Of a stretch of DNA of 64,000 nucleotides, positions 1-8,642 are shown in pieces. Where the stretch lies: NCBI RefSeq assembly GCF_017874035.1, contig NZ_JAGGKV010000002.1:494676-558675 (forward strand), written 5' to 3'. The stretch is from Paenibacillus aceris (GTDB taxonomy: Bacteria > Bacillota > Bacilli > Paenibacillales > NBRC-103111). The notes below the pieces were generated by a model. It saw nothing but the letters and a program-made list of their open reading frames with translations, did not search any database and was not told the origin of the DNA. Made by a program: the position numbers and the translations under genes. Numbering within the stretch: the first letter of the stretch is position 1; each line of letters opens with the position of its first letter.

Positions 1-110
1 CATTTACACCGGATGAAAACTACATCATTCACATTCTAGAAGAAGAGAAAGCGTCGATTAGAGATGTCATTGTTGAAAATTTAGTCAGCAACCTCATTCA
101 TTTAAAATAA
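1..110 (+). CDS. C-terminal fragment of an unidentified protein
   Basis: The window opens inside a plus-strand frame (first full codon at base 3) that gives about 35 residues and ends with TAA at 108-110. The tail is charged and helical-looking (ends ENLVSNLIHLK). A terminator-like hairpin follows within 12 bases, which supports a genuine gene end. The fragment is too short to assign to a family; the upstream sequence is needed. Confidence 0.5.
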   Translation, partial: FTPDENYIIHILEEEKASIRDVIVENLVSNLIHLK

Positions 111-121
111 ATCTTCCACCT

Positions 122-171
122 AAAAGGAGGCTGTCTCAGCAGGTGTACACCTGGCGAGCAGCCTCCCTTTT
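122..171. terminator. Bidirectional intrinsic terminator
   Basis: A long inverted repeat pairs AAAAGGAGGCTG with its complement near 159-171, enclosing an inner AGGTGTACACCT palindrome. It has A/T tails on both sides. It lies between the convergent partial gene and the GNAT gene and probably serves both. Confidence 0.75.
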
Positions 172-196
172 GTTCCTATCCTGCTATCTTCTTTCT

Positions 197-628
197 TTAT
201 TCCTCTTCCGGTTCAACCTCATAGGTGCATAAAAACCTCTCAACACCTGGATATTTTTCGCCTAGACTGCGAATTACGAAACCGATGCTCCGGTAAAATT
301 GTACCGCATCCTCATCTGTCTCTGCCATGATTTTCACAGGGTGCATCTCTTCAATCATTTCGAGAATGATCCCCCGTCCGAACCCGGCCCCTCTGCTGTG
401 AGGTTCAACCGCTAGGTGTTGAATGGTCATTTCCTGCGCATCATCGATACGGAAACCGATAATTCCGACGAGAATCCCTTCTGATTCATACCCATACAGC
501 CACATGTTCGAATCGTTCTCATAAAGATTAATCGACTTTTCCAGTTCATCGGTATCTGGGAAAACACTGTAGCTAAGCAGCTCTTGGATAGCAGTCTCCT
601 GAAGCCTGGATTTAACATCTATTAACAC
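197..628 (-). CDS. GNAT family N-acetyltransferase
   Basis: A 143-residue protein of typical single-domain GNAT size. The acetyl-CoA pyrophosphate-binding motif A is visible around residues 70-88 (IQHLAVEPHSRGAGFGRG, with the R/Q-x-x-G-x-G signature) and a motif B-like segment follows (DAVQFYRSIGF). It should transfer an acetyl group to an amine in the cytoplasm; the acceptor cannot be read from sequence. The start appears to be GTG at 628. It lies 34 bp downstream of the HAD hydrolase gene on the same strand, so the two are probably co-transcribed, and it ends at a shared terminator. Confidence 0.85.
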   Translation of the reverse strand: MLIDVKSRLQETAIQELLSYSVFPDTDELEKSINLYENDSNMWLYGYESEGILVGIIGFRIDDAQEMTIQHLAVEPHSRGAGFGRGIILEMIEEMHPVKIMAETDEDAVQFYRSIGFVIRSLGEKYPGVERFLCTYEVEPEEE

Positions 629-662
629 TTGCGGTCACTTCTTTCTCTTGATCTTCTGTAAT

Positions 663-1325
663 CTATACATAATCTAACAGACTTAACAGCTTGTCAATGT
701 GAGCCGCAGGTTTGACACCCTTTTCCTCCATGGCGGATACCGCAGAACCATAACTTATAAAAGGAATGGCGGCTCCCATCGACGCTTTGCCATCAATCCA
801 TGAATCACCGACAGAAATCCACGAATGCGCTTGAATCGCAGAATAATGCCGCAGCACAGCCAAATATCCCGATGGTGAAGGCTTCATCGCCGCCATCTGC
901 TCTCTGCCCACGATCAAATCAAACTGATCCTTGATGCCGGTTGTCTCCAGTGCTCGCAAAGCAGCGGCATACGAGTTATTGGTCACAACGACTAATGTGA
1001 CAGCACCTTTTAGTTTTTCTAAAAGCACCTTCGCACCTGGCTCCAAGCCCGATCCCTCCATTCCTCGAAGCTCGTGTCCCTCAGCGATCTTTAAGGCGGC
1101 AGCTATAATCCCGTCGGTTGCTCCATTCTCTTTAACATGAGCAAGAATAGTCGATGTGGTGTGCTCCTCAATCGGGAAATCACTTGGCAGAAGCCCCTCT
1201 CCGCTCAAAAATTGGGCAATCGCCAGCTTCATCGCTTGGAAATCTATGTGGGATTGAAGAAGCGTATTATCCATATCGAAAATAATCCCTTTAACCGGAG
1301 TAACTTTGTTGTCCAACCTTTCCAC
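663..1325 (-). CDS. HAD family hydrolase (phosphoglycolate phosphatase-like)
   Basis: A 220-residue haloacid dehalogenase-type phosphatase. Motif I is DMDNTLLQS near residue 18, with the nucleophile Asp and the acid/base Asp two residues later. Motif II is VVVTNNS, motif III the Lys in AAMKPSPSGY, and motif IV GDSWIDGKAS. The helical cap between motifs I and II suggests subfamily IA. The substrate is unknown; a sugar phosphate or phosphoglycolate is usual for the group. The start is uncertain: GTG at 1325 sits directly on the GAGGGGG ribosome site, while TTG at 1316 has better spacing and still keeps motif I. It is first in a two-gene unit with the GNAT gene. Confidence 0.87.
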   Translation of the reverse strand: MERLDNKVTPVKGIIFDMDNTLLQSHIDFQAMKLAIAQFLSGEGLLPSDFPIEEHTTSTILAHVKENGATDGIIAAALKIAEGHELRGMEGSGLEPGAKVLLEKLKGAVTLVVVTNNSYAAALRALETTGIKDQFDLIVGREQMAAMKPSPSGYLAVLRHYSAIQAHSWISVGDSWIDGKASMGAAIPFISYGSAVSAMEEKGVKPAAHIDKLLSLLDYV

Positions 1326-1463
1326 CCCCTCTATATCGAGATTTAGTGCATTTCGACATTATTCGATCCAAACCAACATTAACCGCTATATACACGTAAT
1401 AAGCAGACCACTATAATAAAACCACCGAAGACTGTCGAACCATGTATCTACTCGAGAAAGGAA

Positions 1464-2588
1464 ATGGACATGCATCTTGCAGATACTCAACGATATGGTT
1501 TATATCTCGTCCTACTGGCTTTGGTCATTATGATCTTAGCCTCGTATACGAGTCTGAATTTAACTAGAAGGATTGCCGTTTCGAGCGCTTGGGCTCAAAA
1601 ACTCTGGATCTCATGCAGTGCAGCAACCTTAGGCGTAGGCATTTGGTCTATGCATTTTATTGCCATGTTAGCCTGTCCTTTGCCGATAGGAATAAGTTAC
1701 GACATCAATACCTTATTTACCTCCATGGCCGTCGCTGTTATTGGTTCTGTCATCGGTTTTTTTGTCACCAATTGCGCCAAAAAACTCGAAATCCCTAAAT
1801 TTCTTCTGGGCGGTATGTTTATGGGACTCTCCATTTCCGGGATGCATTTCATCGGTATGGGAGCACTCCATCATGTTGAAATCCACTATTTCCCAATACC
1901 GTTTGTCCTAACTATAGTTATTGCTATACTAGCATCCATCATAACCTTATATCGATCTGCTAATTCCAATCAAAGCTTGCTTTCCAGCGCCCTCGTCAGC
2001 TCCATTGCTCTTACAGGAATGCATTATACAGGCATGTTTGCAGCTCAGATGACGTATCCGGATATAAGCTTACTTAGCACTAACCAAGAAGCAAATGTAG
2101 ACGTTTTGGTACTAGCGATGCTTGTGGCTTTCGGTACGGTCATCTTTTTATCGATCTGCATGATTTGTTCCTTGAAAATCGATCAAAAGCTGGCTGAACA
2201 ATCCACTCTAAAAGCAACCTTGCTTGATACAAGTATCGACTGCATCATGATGTTTAACAGCCGGGGATGGATTATTGAGTGTAATCCGGCAGCAGCCGCA
2301 GCGTTTGGATATACCCGTAAACAAGCTTTATCCTTAACCATGTTTGATTTTCTATTTCCTTTTGATCGAAATGGAGAAGCCGCCGCTTCGCTGTTTCAAC
2401 AATTGGCGCGTCAAGATACTGCGCTGATCGGCAAGCGCATTGAAATGCTCGCCTACCGGGCCGACCGCTCCGAGTTTCCAGCTGAGATCACGATAACCGG
2501 ATTCCAATTCAAAGGGAAGCAAGTATTTGCGGCTACGATCAGGAATTTGGCCGAACAGTGTCGGCCAACCACAGCTACAGCATCCTGA
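1464..2588 (+). CDS. MHYT domain membrane sensor with C-terminal PAS domain
   Basis: A 374-residue protein. The first ~240 residues form about seven membrane segments carrying the repeated MHYT signatures (SMHFIAML, GMHFIGMG, GMHYTGMF), proposed in this family to bind copper and sense oxygen, CO or NO. A PAS domain follows at roughly residues 250-365 (DTSIDCIMMFNSRGWIIECN). Family members usually continue into GGDEF/EAL or kinase domains; this one stops after PAS, so it has no visible output. Start ATG follows GAAAGGA. A TATAAT hexamer at 1412-1417 may belong to its promoter. A terminator begins 9 bp after the stop, so it is monocistronic. Confidence 0.85.
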   Translation: MDMHLADTQRYGLYLVLLALVIMILASYTSLNLTRRIAVSSAWAQKLWISCSAATLGVGIWSMHFIAMLACPLPIGISYDINTLFTSMAVAVIGSVIGFFVTNCAKKLEIPKFLLGGMFMGLSISGMHFIGMGALHHVEIHYFPIPFVLTIVIAILASIITLYRSANSNQSLLSSALVSSIALTGMHYTGMFAAQMTYPDISLLSTNQEANVDVLVLAMLVAFGTVIFLSICMICSLKIDQKLAEQSTLKATLLDTSIDCIMMFNSRGWIIECNPAAAAAFGYTRKQALSLTMFDFLFPFDRNGEAAASLFQQLARQDTALIGKRIEMLAYRADRSEFPAEITITGFQFKGKQVFAATIRNLAEQCRPTTATAS

Positions 2589-2596
2589 TACCGTAA

Positions 2597-2626
2597 AGAA
2601 CCTGAGGCTCAGCCTCAGGTTCTTTT
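2597..2626. terminator. Intrinsic terminator
   Basis: A near-perfect palindrome, AAGAACCTGAGGCT with its complement, is followed by a T run on the plus strand. It lies between the converging MHYT and MFS genes. Confidence 0.85.
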
Positions 2627-2635
2627 TTTATTTCT

Positions 2636-3964
2636 TCATGCTGTCTGTTTCGATGTAGATTGAATCGCAAACGGGATGAACATGGACACCAAACTCACGA
2701 TGAAGCCAAATACGAACATCCCATGGAAACCGCTGTAAAAAACAGTCGCTTTCGTTAGTATTGCCCCCATAATCGTCACGCTGACCGCTGTACCAATATT
2801 CCGGGCGAACAATTGAAGCGAAGTGGAGATCCCTTTTTGATGCGCCTCCACAAGCTGCTGCGAACCGATGGTAGAAACCGTGAAGATGAGTCCAAAGGCA
2901 AGCCCCAACATCGTCATCGTTGCAAAAGAGTACCAGAAGGACGTGTTTTCGCCCATAAAATAAAGCATGATAGCCGTAATCACGAGCAAGCCGTTCCCTA
3001 CTATGAGCAGCGGTTTATAGCCATATTTCAGCACCCATTTCCCACTTGGGACAGCAACGACCATCCATCCAATCGACGTTCCCAGCAGTGCGATCCCACT
3101 AATAAATAGCGAATAGCCCTGGTTTTGCAAATAAAGTGGTATAAAGCTTGAGGTCCCAAACAAAGCTGCGCAGGAAATAAAGGAACCTGCAATCATAATG
3201 GCAACAGGACGATTACGAAGTAAATTCAAAGGAACGATCGGTGCGCTGTGCCTTTTCTCATAGAAGAAAAAGGCAACCATGCAAATCCCGCCTAATCCCC
3301 CGTATATGTAATTGTTTTGTTCGACTGTTGTCGTTAGGAGCAGCAAAGAAATTCCTAAAGCGAACAGAACGGCACCGCCGTAATCCACCACAGATTTCTT
3401 CGGTTGATACACTTCCTTATAAGGCTTCAGAGCAAAAAGCGAGACTAAGCAAATCGGAATATTAACGAAGAAAATCCAACGCCAGCTCAAATACGTCACG
3501 AAAAATGTGCCCAATAACGGCGCCAATACCGCTGCGAGTCCCCACATTGCGGTGAAAAAAGCCTGCACTTTACCACGCTGTTCAACTGGATAAATGTCTC
3601 CCGCAATAATTGCAGGGAAGGGCATCATCACGCCTGCGCCAATCCCTTGAATCGCTCTGAACAGGATGAGCTGCAGCATGCTCTGAGATAAACCGCAGAG
3701 TACAGAGCCGCCAAGAAACAATAGAATACCCGCTGCATAAATCTTTTTCCGACCAAACAAATCGGATAATCTGCCGGCTAACGGGGCAAGCACTGTAGAA
3801 AGTACCATATACGAGGTGAATGCCCAAGCAAACAGGTCACTACCGCCAATTTCTTTCACGATGATCGGCATCGTCGTATTAGCAATGGTCGTATCCATGG
3901 ATGCCACTAGCATCGCCAATACAATACTGACCATGACTGTTGTTCGATTACTTCGATTGCTCAT
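2636..3964 (-). CDS. MFS drug exporter, DHA2/EmrB-QacA type
   Basis: A 442-residue hydrophobic protein with 12-14 predicted membrane segments. It shows the proton-antiport MFS hallmarks of the DHA2 group: MDTTIANTTMPII in helix 1 (motif D1-like) and the loop 2-3 motif A GRLSDLFGRKK. Motif C-like glycine-rich sequence (GLAAVLAPLLG) marks an antiporter. It is expected to expel hydrophobic drugs or metabolites from the cytoplasmic membrane. The start ATG is preceded by GAGGAGGTACGTGC. It is a single gene with no adjacent regulator, so the substrate cannot be inferred. Confidence 0.88.
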   Translation of the reverse strand: MSNRSNRTTVMVSIVLAMLVASMDTTIANTTMPIIVKEIGGSDLFAWAFTSYMVLSTVLAPLAGRLSDLFGRKKIYAAGILLFLGGSVLCGLSQSMLQLILFRAIQGIGAGVMMPFPAIIAGDIYPVEQRGKVQAFFTAMWGLAAVLAPLLGTFFVTYLSWRWIFFVNIPICLVSLFALKPYKEVYQPKKSVVDYGGAVLFALGISLLLLTTTVEQNNYIYGGLGGICMVAFFFYEKRHSAPIVPLNLLRNRPVAIMIAGSFISCAALFGTSSFIPLYLQNQGYSLFISGIALLGTSIGWMVVAVPSGKWVLKYGYKPLLIVGNGLLVITAIMLYFMGENTSFWYSFATMTMLGLAFGLIFTVSTIGSQQLVEAHQKGISTSLQLFARNIGTAVSVTIMGAILTKATVFYSGFHGMFVFGFIVSLVSMFIPFAIQSTSKQTA

Positions 3965-4161
3965 GCACGTACCTCCTCAAGCTGTCTACATAGTCACATC
4001 CATTTATTGTAACTGATTCCCCTAATAATGAATAGCGAATTTAGTGATTTGATTCCCACGTCTCAAACCTTTTATCAAAAATTTTTCTTTACATATGGCT
4101 TTACCTTATAATAAAATTAATCCAATTGAAATAGTCGGTAATTGATTGGGGACATGACAAC

Positions 4162-4929
4162 ATGACTTTGAGTGTTTTATTTATGGGTGTAATCGTTGGT
4201 TTTTTAGTCGGATTGACTGGTGTTGGCGGAGCTTCGCTGCTCACCCCCATCTTGATCCTCATCGGTATTCATCCTTCCATTGCCGTCGGAACAGATCTGC
4301 TCTACAATTCCATCACGAAGCTTTTTGGCACCATTCAGCATTGGCGGCAGAAAACAATTGACTTTAAACTTGTCAAAATGTTAGCAATGGGTAGTATTCC
4401 GGGCGTAATTATCGCAGTAATTTTCTTGAAATTTTTCAATTCGTTTTATAATAATCAAGAGGACATTATTAAGCACGCTCTTGGCTACGTCTTGATTCTC
4501 GTTGCGTTTGCCACCATGTTCAAAGTTTTCTTCGGCCACAAGATCAAAGAAAACCGCTGGCAGCTCAAGAGCCTGGAGGAGAAAAAAGGGCTGACCATCA
4601 CCATTGGAGCAGTCCTTGGATTCGTGGTCGGCCTGACCTCCATCGGTTCCGGCTCTTTGTATGCCATTGCTATGCTGTACTTCTTCCGCATGGTGCCTGC
4701 CCAGCTTGTTGGTACGGATATCGCTCACGCTTTCTTCCTTGCAACGACAGCCGGCATCCTACACGCAAGTATGGGGAATGTCAATTACACATTAGTGATC
4801 AATTTGCTGCTTGGCTCAATTCCTGGAGTTCTGATCGGCAGTATGCTCGCGACTAAAGCGCCGACTAACGTCCTGCGAACGATAATTGCAAGCCTAGTAT
4901 TGATCAGCGGACTTAAATTAATAGGATGA
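4162..4929 (+). CDS. TSUP family permease (TauE/SafE sulfite exporter-like)
   Basis: A 255-residue integral membrane protein with about eight hydrophobic segments in two related halves. Each half starts with the family's glycine-rich pattern: VGFLVGLTGVGGASLLTP near the N-terminus and GFVVGLTSIGSGSLYAI in the middle. TSUP proteins move organosulfonates, sulfite or related small anions across the membrane; the exact substrate is not evident. A terminator follows within 10 bp, so it stands alone. Confidence 0.88.
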   Translation: MTLSVLFMGVIVGFLVGLTGVGGASLLTPILILIGIHPSIAVGTDLLYNSITKLFGTIQHWRQKTIDFKLVKMLAMGSIPGVIIAVIFLKFFNSFYNNQEDIIKHALGYVLILVAFATMFKVFFGHKIKENRWQLKSLEEKKGLTITIGAVLGFVVGLTSIGSGSLYAIAMLYFFRMVPAQLVGTDIAHAFFLATTAGILHASMGNVNYTLVINLLLGSIPGVLIGSMLATKAPTNVLRTIIASLVLISGLKLIG

Positions 4930-4936
4930 TGAGCAA

Positions 4937-4965
4937 AGCGCCCGAACCCATTCGGGCGTTTTTTT
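4937..4965 (+). terminator. Intrinsic terminator
   Basis: An eight-base stem CGCCCGAA / TTCGGGCG with a four-base loop is followed by seven T. It lies right after the TSUP permease gene. Confidence 0.9.
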
Positions 4966-5120
4966 CATGCTGTCACCATGTCGATTCTTGCGATTTCCCG
5001 GGAAATAGCGGCGGTATTTACCCATTTTTCCCTGAAACGGGCCATTGCCTACACAAGAAGACTTGCCCTATTCATACGTTGTGATGAACACCCAATGTGA
5101 TGATAAAGGAGCTACTGCAT

Positions 5121-5522
5121 ATGCAGCGACTAATGTGTAAAGGTAAGATCCACCGCGCAACGGTAACGGAAGCCGATCTGAATTACGTCGGCAGCATTAC
5201 AATAGATGCGTTGTTAATGAGCAAAGCCAATATTTTGCCCTATGAAATGGTTCAGGTTACCAGTCTGCGCAATGCTACAAGGTGGAAAACATATGCTATC
5301 CCTGCGCCGGAAGGCTGCGGTAAAATCGGACTGAACGGACCTCCTGCCCATCTATTTCAACCTGGGGATCTTGTTATCATTCTAAGCATGGGACTGATGA
5401 ATGAGGCTGAAATTAACGTTCTTAAGCCGCAGGTCGTTTTCGTCGATGAGCAGAATCAGGTACTCCGAGTCGAGGAACATGATGTCGTGATCCAAGAGCA
5501 GGAAGTGAAGTCCTATGAGTAA
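5121..5522 (+). CDS. panD: Aspartate 1-decarboxylase (pyruvoyl enzyme)
   Basis: A 133-residue proenzyme that decarboxylates L-aspartate to beta-alanine for pantothenate. The self-cleavage site YVGSITID places Ser exactly at residue 25, where mature enzymes form the pyruvoyl group. KIHRATVTEADL (Lys9) and GLNGPPAHLFQPGD are also diagnostic. Start ATG 5121 is chosen because AAGGAG lies 9 bases upstream and Ser25 numbering fits; a longer in-frame start at 5097 has no ribosome site. panB and panC are not nearby. The stop overlaps the start of the next gene (ATGAGTAA), so the two are translationally coupled. Confidence 0.95.
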   Translation: MQRLMCKGKIHRATVTEADLNYVGSITIDALLMSKANILPYEMVQVTSLRNATRWKTYAIPAPEGCGKIGLNGPPAHLFQPGDLVIILSMGLMNEAEINVLKPQVVFVDEQNQVLRVEEHDVVIQEQEVKSYE

Positions 5523-6249
5523 CCTTAGCACCAGCAAATGGATGAAATACAAGCTGCTCCGCAAATCGGAGGAGTTAAGAAGATATCTCCCGGAAACTGC
5601 ATGGCTGAAGGAATCCGCCTTCTGGCACATGTTGAATAAATACGGCCAAGTAATTATTAAGCCTACTGGCAGTTATGGCGGACATGGGGTTATTCGGTTT
5701 AAAAAAACGGATGATTCTCATTATGAGCTGCAAGACGGGGCAAAAAAGAAAATATTTCGCAATCAAGCTCAAGTAAACGCTTATCTCAAAAGGAAAACAA
5801 GCAAAAGTCACATCGTTCAGCAGCGAATTCATTTGGCAACCGTGAATGGCCGTCCCTTTGATCTTCGCGTGATGGTACAGCGCCGTCCCTCTTCACAGTG
5901 GCAGGTCACCGGTAAGCTGGCTAAAGTCGCCGGAGCCGGTTTTATCGTTACGAATATCCGCATGAGCAACGGAAAGGTCGTATCGGTCGAGCACGCCATC
6001 AAACAATCGCAGCTTAAATCCATGTCTGCAAGAGATCTTCTGGCGAAACTGGACAAAGTCGCATTGAAAAGCGCGCAGCAGCTAGGTCCTTCCTACCGGT
6101 GGGTAAAAACGATGGGGATCGATATGGCTTTCGATAAAGAGGGGCATGTATGGATCATTGAGGTCAATTATGCGCCGATGCTTGAACTGTTTCTGAAGCT
6201 GAAGGATAAGTCTATTTTCCGCAGAATCAAATCCTTTCATAAAAAATAA
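5515..6249 (+). CDS. YheC/YheD-type ATP-grasp protein
   Basis: A 244-residue ATP-grasp protein resembling the endospore coat-associated YheC/YheD family. The ATP-binding lysine and glycine-rich loop are in VIIKPTGSYGGHGVIRF (about residues 43-60); the Mg-binding acid cluster is DMAFDKEGHVWIIEVNYAP near residues 205-225. ATP-grasp enzymes join a carboxylate to an amine through an acyl-phosphate. The family is smaller here than B. subtilis YheC/YheD, with a short N-terminal part. It overlaps panD by 8 bp, so its expression tracks beta-alanine formation, which raises beta-alanine as a possible amine substrate (inference only). Confidence 0.82.
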   Translation: MSNLSTSKWMKYKLLRKSEELRRYLPETAWLKESAFWHMLNKYGQVIIKPTGSYGGHGVIRFKKTDDSHYELQDGAKKKIFRNQAQVNAYLKRKTSKSHIVQQRIHLATVNGRPFDLRVMVQRRPSSQWQVTGKLAKVAGAGFIVTNIRMSNGKVVSVEHAIKQSQLKSMSARDLLAKLDKVALKSAQQLGPSYRWVKTMGIDMAFDKEGHVWIIEVNYAPMLELFLKLKDKSIFRRIKSFHKK

Positions 6250-6310
6250 ACATACCCAAAAGACACAAGCCGTCTCCATCTTCGACTCCCTGTAATAGTC
6301 TACATTAGGG

Positions 6311-6324
6311 TTCGCATGTGCGAA
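6311..6324. promoter_or_regulatory. Inverted repeat upstream of threonine synthase-like gene
   Basis: TTCGCA-TG-TGCGAA is a perfect 6+6 palindrome 55 bp before the next start codon. It could be an operator, but no regulator is adjacent and no known consensus was recognised. Confidence 0.3.
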
Positions 6325-6378
6325 TTCATAGGATAGAGACATTCGTTTTCCCGCTGAAAACGGTGAGGAGGCCCAGAG

Positions 6379-7587
6379 ATGAACCAATTGGGGCTTTATT
6401 GCTCACGATGTTCCGCAAGGCTCCCTTTCCGCTATCAAGATATGAAATGTACTTGCGGCGGCACGCTATTGGTCGATTACGACTTGGAGCATTTGAGCAG
6501 AACATTCAAAAAGGAAGCCTTACAGAATCGCTACCCATCCATGTGGAGATACAAAGAACTGCTTCCGGTGAGCAACCCGGATTGTATCATCACGCTAGGC
6601 GAAGGTTGGACCCCGCTCTTACGTATGCAGAAATGGGAACAGAAGCTGCCAATCAGGCAGTTGTGGATTAAGCGGGAGGAGCAGAACCCGACGGGAAGTT
6701 TCAAATCGCGAGGATTCTCTGTCGCGGTTTCTTTGCTGAAAGAGTCAGGAGCGACCAAAGCAGCCGTCCCTTCCAACGGCAATGCCGCCGGTGCGTTGGC
6801 TGCCTATGCAAGTCGTGCCGGGCTTACATCCACGGTGTTCATCCCCTTGGACTGTCCGCCGTTGATCGTGGAGGAATGTCCTCTCTATGGGGCTGAAACC
6901 TACCTGGTGGACGGCTTGATTCATGACGCCGCAGCTATTATTGAAGCCGGCAAACAGGAGCAGGGCTGGGTGAATGTCGGCACCCTGAAGGAACCCGGAC
7001 GCGTAGAAGGCAAAAAAACGATGGGACTTGAGCTCGCCGAGCAGCTTGGCTGGACGTTCCCCGACGTCATCATCTATCCAACCGGCGGAGGCTCCGGGAT
7101 TATTGGCATGTGGAAAGCTTACCATGAGCTCAAAGCGCTTGGCTGGATTGACGGACCAATGCCAAGATTCGTGTGCGTGCAGGAAGCAGGCTGCCAGCCT
7201 ATCGTCGACGGTCTGTCTCCGCCAGCCGTTAGGGAGCAGACAGGGACTGGCGAAGCGAATCCGACGGGAATGCGCGTGCCGCACCCGCCAGATCTCCCTC
7301 TCATCCTGTCAATTGTAAAACAAAGCGGAGGCACGGCACTTGCCTTATCCAAAGAGCAGATTGCTGAAGCTACGCGTTCCTTAGGTGCGCAAGGCATCTC
7401 CTCGTCACCCGAAGGCTCCGCAACTTGGGCAGGCATGCTTGCGCTCTGTGACAGCGGCTGGCTGCGTCCAACCGACTCAGTCGTCCTGTTCAACACATCG
7501 CATGCCATGAAATATGCCAAATTGGGGACTACGCCATCGCTGCCGACGATAAAGAGCTATGCGGACTATAAGTCACTTAGCCGGTAG
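6379..7587 (+). CDS. Threonine synthase-like PLP enzyme (copy 1)
   Basis: A 402-residue fold-type II PLP enzyme. It begins with a zinc ribbon (Cys8, Cys11, Cys24, Cys26), then NPTGSFKSRG with the PLP lysine at about residue 109, a substrate/phosphate loop PSNGNAAGA, and the glycine-rich PLP phosphate cradle PTGGGSGIIGM. Threonine synthase converts O-phosphohomoserine to threonine. The zinc-ribbon form (~400 aa) is longer than the ~350 aa ThrC of B. subtilis. No homoserine dehydrogenase or kinase gene is adjacent, so the substrate is not certain. Start ATG follows AGGAGG. A close paralogue lies at 52104-53315. Confidence 0.82.
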   Translation: MNQLGLYCSRCSARLPFRYQDMKCTCGGTLLVDYDLEHLSRTFKKEALQNRYPSMWRYKELLPVSNPDCIITLGEGWTPLLRMQKWEQKLPIRQLWIKREEQNPTGSFKSRGFSVAVSLLKESGATKAAVPSNGNAAGALAAYASRAGLTSTVFIPLDCPPLIVEECPLYGAETYLVDGLIHDAAAIIEAGKQEQGWVNVGTLKEPGRVEGKKTMGLELAEQLGWTFPDVIIYPTGGGSGIIGMWKAYHELKALGWIDGPMPRFVCVQEAGCQPIVDGLSPPAVREQTGTGEANPTGMRVPHPPDLPLILSIVKQSGGTALALSKEQIAEATRSLGAQGISSSPEGSATWAGMLALCDSGWLRPTDSVVLFNTSHAMKYAKLGTTPSLPTIKSYADYKSLSR

Positions 7588-7634
7588 GCTGACTTGGTCA
7601 TTACCAAGTTTGCGTAATGATGGCTGCTCACGAG

Positions 7635-7687
7635 AAAAAAGGGCTATCCGATAAGCCATGAAATGGCTGAGGATAGCCCTTTTTTGC
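7635..7687. terminator. Bidirectional intrinsic terminator
   Basis: A 15-bp stem AAAAAAGGGCTATCC with its complement, plus an inner AGCCAT/ATGGCT stem. It has A and T tracts on both flanks and sits between convergent genes. Confidence 0.88.
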
Positions 7688-7708
7688 AATCAATAAGAAA
7701 GGGTTAAA

Positions 7709-8341
7709 TTAGGATTGACCTAAATTATTTTCTTCATACAAGCGGTACATTGCCTGATTCAGAGGCTCTGCTGGGTCACGATTTAATAAATATAACGTCA
7801 TTAAATATTGCAGCGGCAGCGCACAAGTGTTGTTGCCTTCCTGCACGGCAACGAAGCCGGCTTCCAGAACCGGGCCATGCTCCTCGTGAAGTTCTAGGTC
7901 AACGTAAATCTTTTGATCCGGGAACTCTTCACGTACGGCAGAAGCGCAGTAAGGGACAATATGTTTATCCAATAGCTCTTTCGCCTCGTCTTCGGTTTGC
8001 GGCGGATTGGGCAGCGGATGATTATCCGGGCTTCTCAGCAAGTCCACAAAGAAGGAAGACAGCCAAAGTCCCGCGTTCGGATTCGTTTGGAAGTTTCTCA
8101 TAATTTCATTTAAGAAAAATCCACAAGAAGTGAATTTCTCATCTTTTTTAAGTGTAAAAGCAAACATCGGGCCATAAGTCGGGTTATTTCCAATTTGACC
8201 CTCGACTTCATATTCCGGAAATTGCGTTTTCATAACTTCATTGATGTGCTGGAACCAAGTCATAATGATTTGGGCCTGCTCTTGTTCCAGATCTTGTGCG
8301 CTATTTTCTTCGGTTTGTGTATCGATCTCTTTTTCAGTCAT
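7709..8341 (-). CDS. Conserved hypothetical acidic cytoplasmic protein
   Basis: About 210 residues, acidic, with no signal peptide or membrane segment. I do not recognise a family. The N-terminal ~25 residues are Glu/Gln rich (EIDTQTEENSAQDLEQEQ) and look disordered. The remainder alternates short hydrophobic strands and helices and could be two related halves (both contain a PEY/FPDQ element followed by beta-strands). Start 8341 is preferred because AGGAGG lies 10-11 bases upstream; an in-frame ATG at 8365 lies upstream of that ribosome site. It follows two tiny genes and argS on the same strand. Confidence 0.7.
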   Translation of the reverse strand: MTEKEIDTQTEENSAQDLEQEQAQIIMTWFQHINEVMKTQFPEYEVEGQIGNNPTYGPMFAFTLKKDEKFTSCGFFLNEIMRNFQTNPNAGLWLSSFFVDLLRSPDNHPLPNPPQTEDEAKELLDKHIVPYCASAVREEFPDQKIYVDLELHEEHGPVLEAGFVAVQEGNNTCALPLQYLMTLYLLNRDPAEPLNQAMYRLYEENNLGQS

Positions 8342-8432
8342 TGTGATAAAAGCCTCCTGAATCATTCATATTGGCACGAATACCCCTATTGTACCGCATT
8401 TGAGCAAGTTCAGAAAGCTAATTGTTGCAATT

Positions 8433-8582
8433 TTAAGGACGAATGCGGACGACGCCAACTTCCGAAGCGTTCACTGAGATCGAGTTTCCGCCTTGGCCGA
8501 TGGTTGCGCTCGCGGATTGTCTTACTCTGACTTTCGTTTTTCCATTGCTGTAACTAGACTTTTTGTTGGATTTGCGCTGCAT
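8433..8582 (-). CDS. Small basic protein, 49 aa, unknown
   Basis: An ORF of 49 codons beginning ATG (MQRKSNKKSSYSNGK) and ending VGVVRIRP. A G-rich ribosome site (GAGGGGGTGG) lies about 8 bases upstream. The N-terminus is basic and Ser/Lys rich; the C-terminal half (SASATIGQGGNSISVNAS) looks like a short beta-hairpin. No family is recognised. It fills the gap between two other minus-strand genes and lies in the same direction, which favours it being real. A role in the spore is possible but unsupported. Confidence 0.5.
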   Translation of the reverse strand: MQRKSNKKSSYSNGKTKVRVRQSASATIGQGGNSISVNASEVGVVRIRP

Positions 8583-8642
8583 ATCTCACCACCCCCTCTC
8601 CATCTAGGACACCATTTGTTCGTGTTCCACATCGGAGGGGAG

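Noticed and set aside
6745..7284. Minus-strand ORF of 179 aa inside the threonine synthase-like gene
   Set aside because: It is antisense to a clear PLP enzyme gene, has no ribosome site and no family resemblance.
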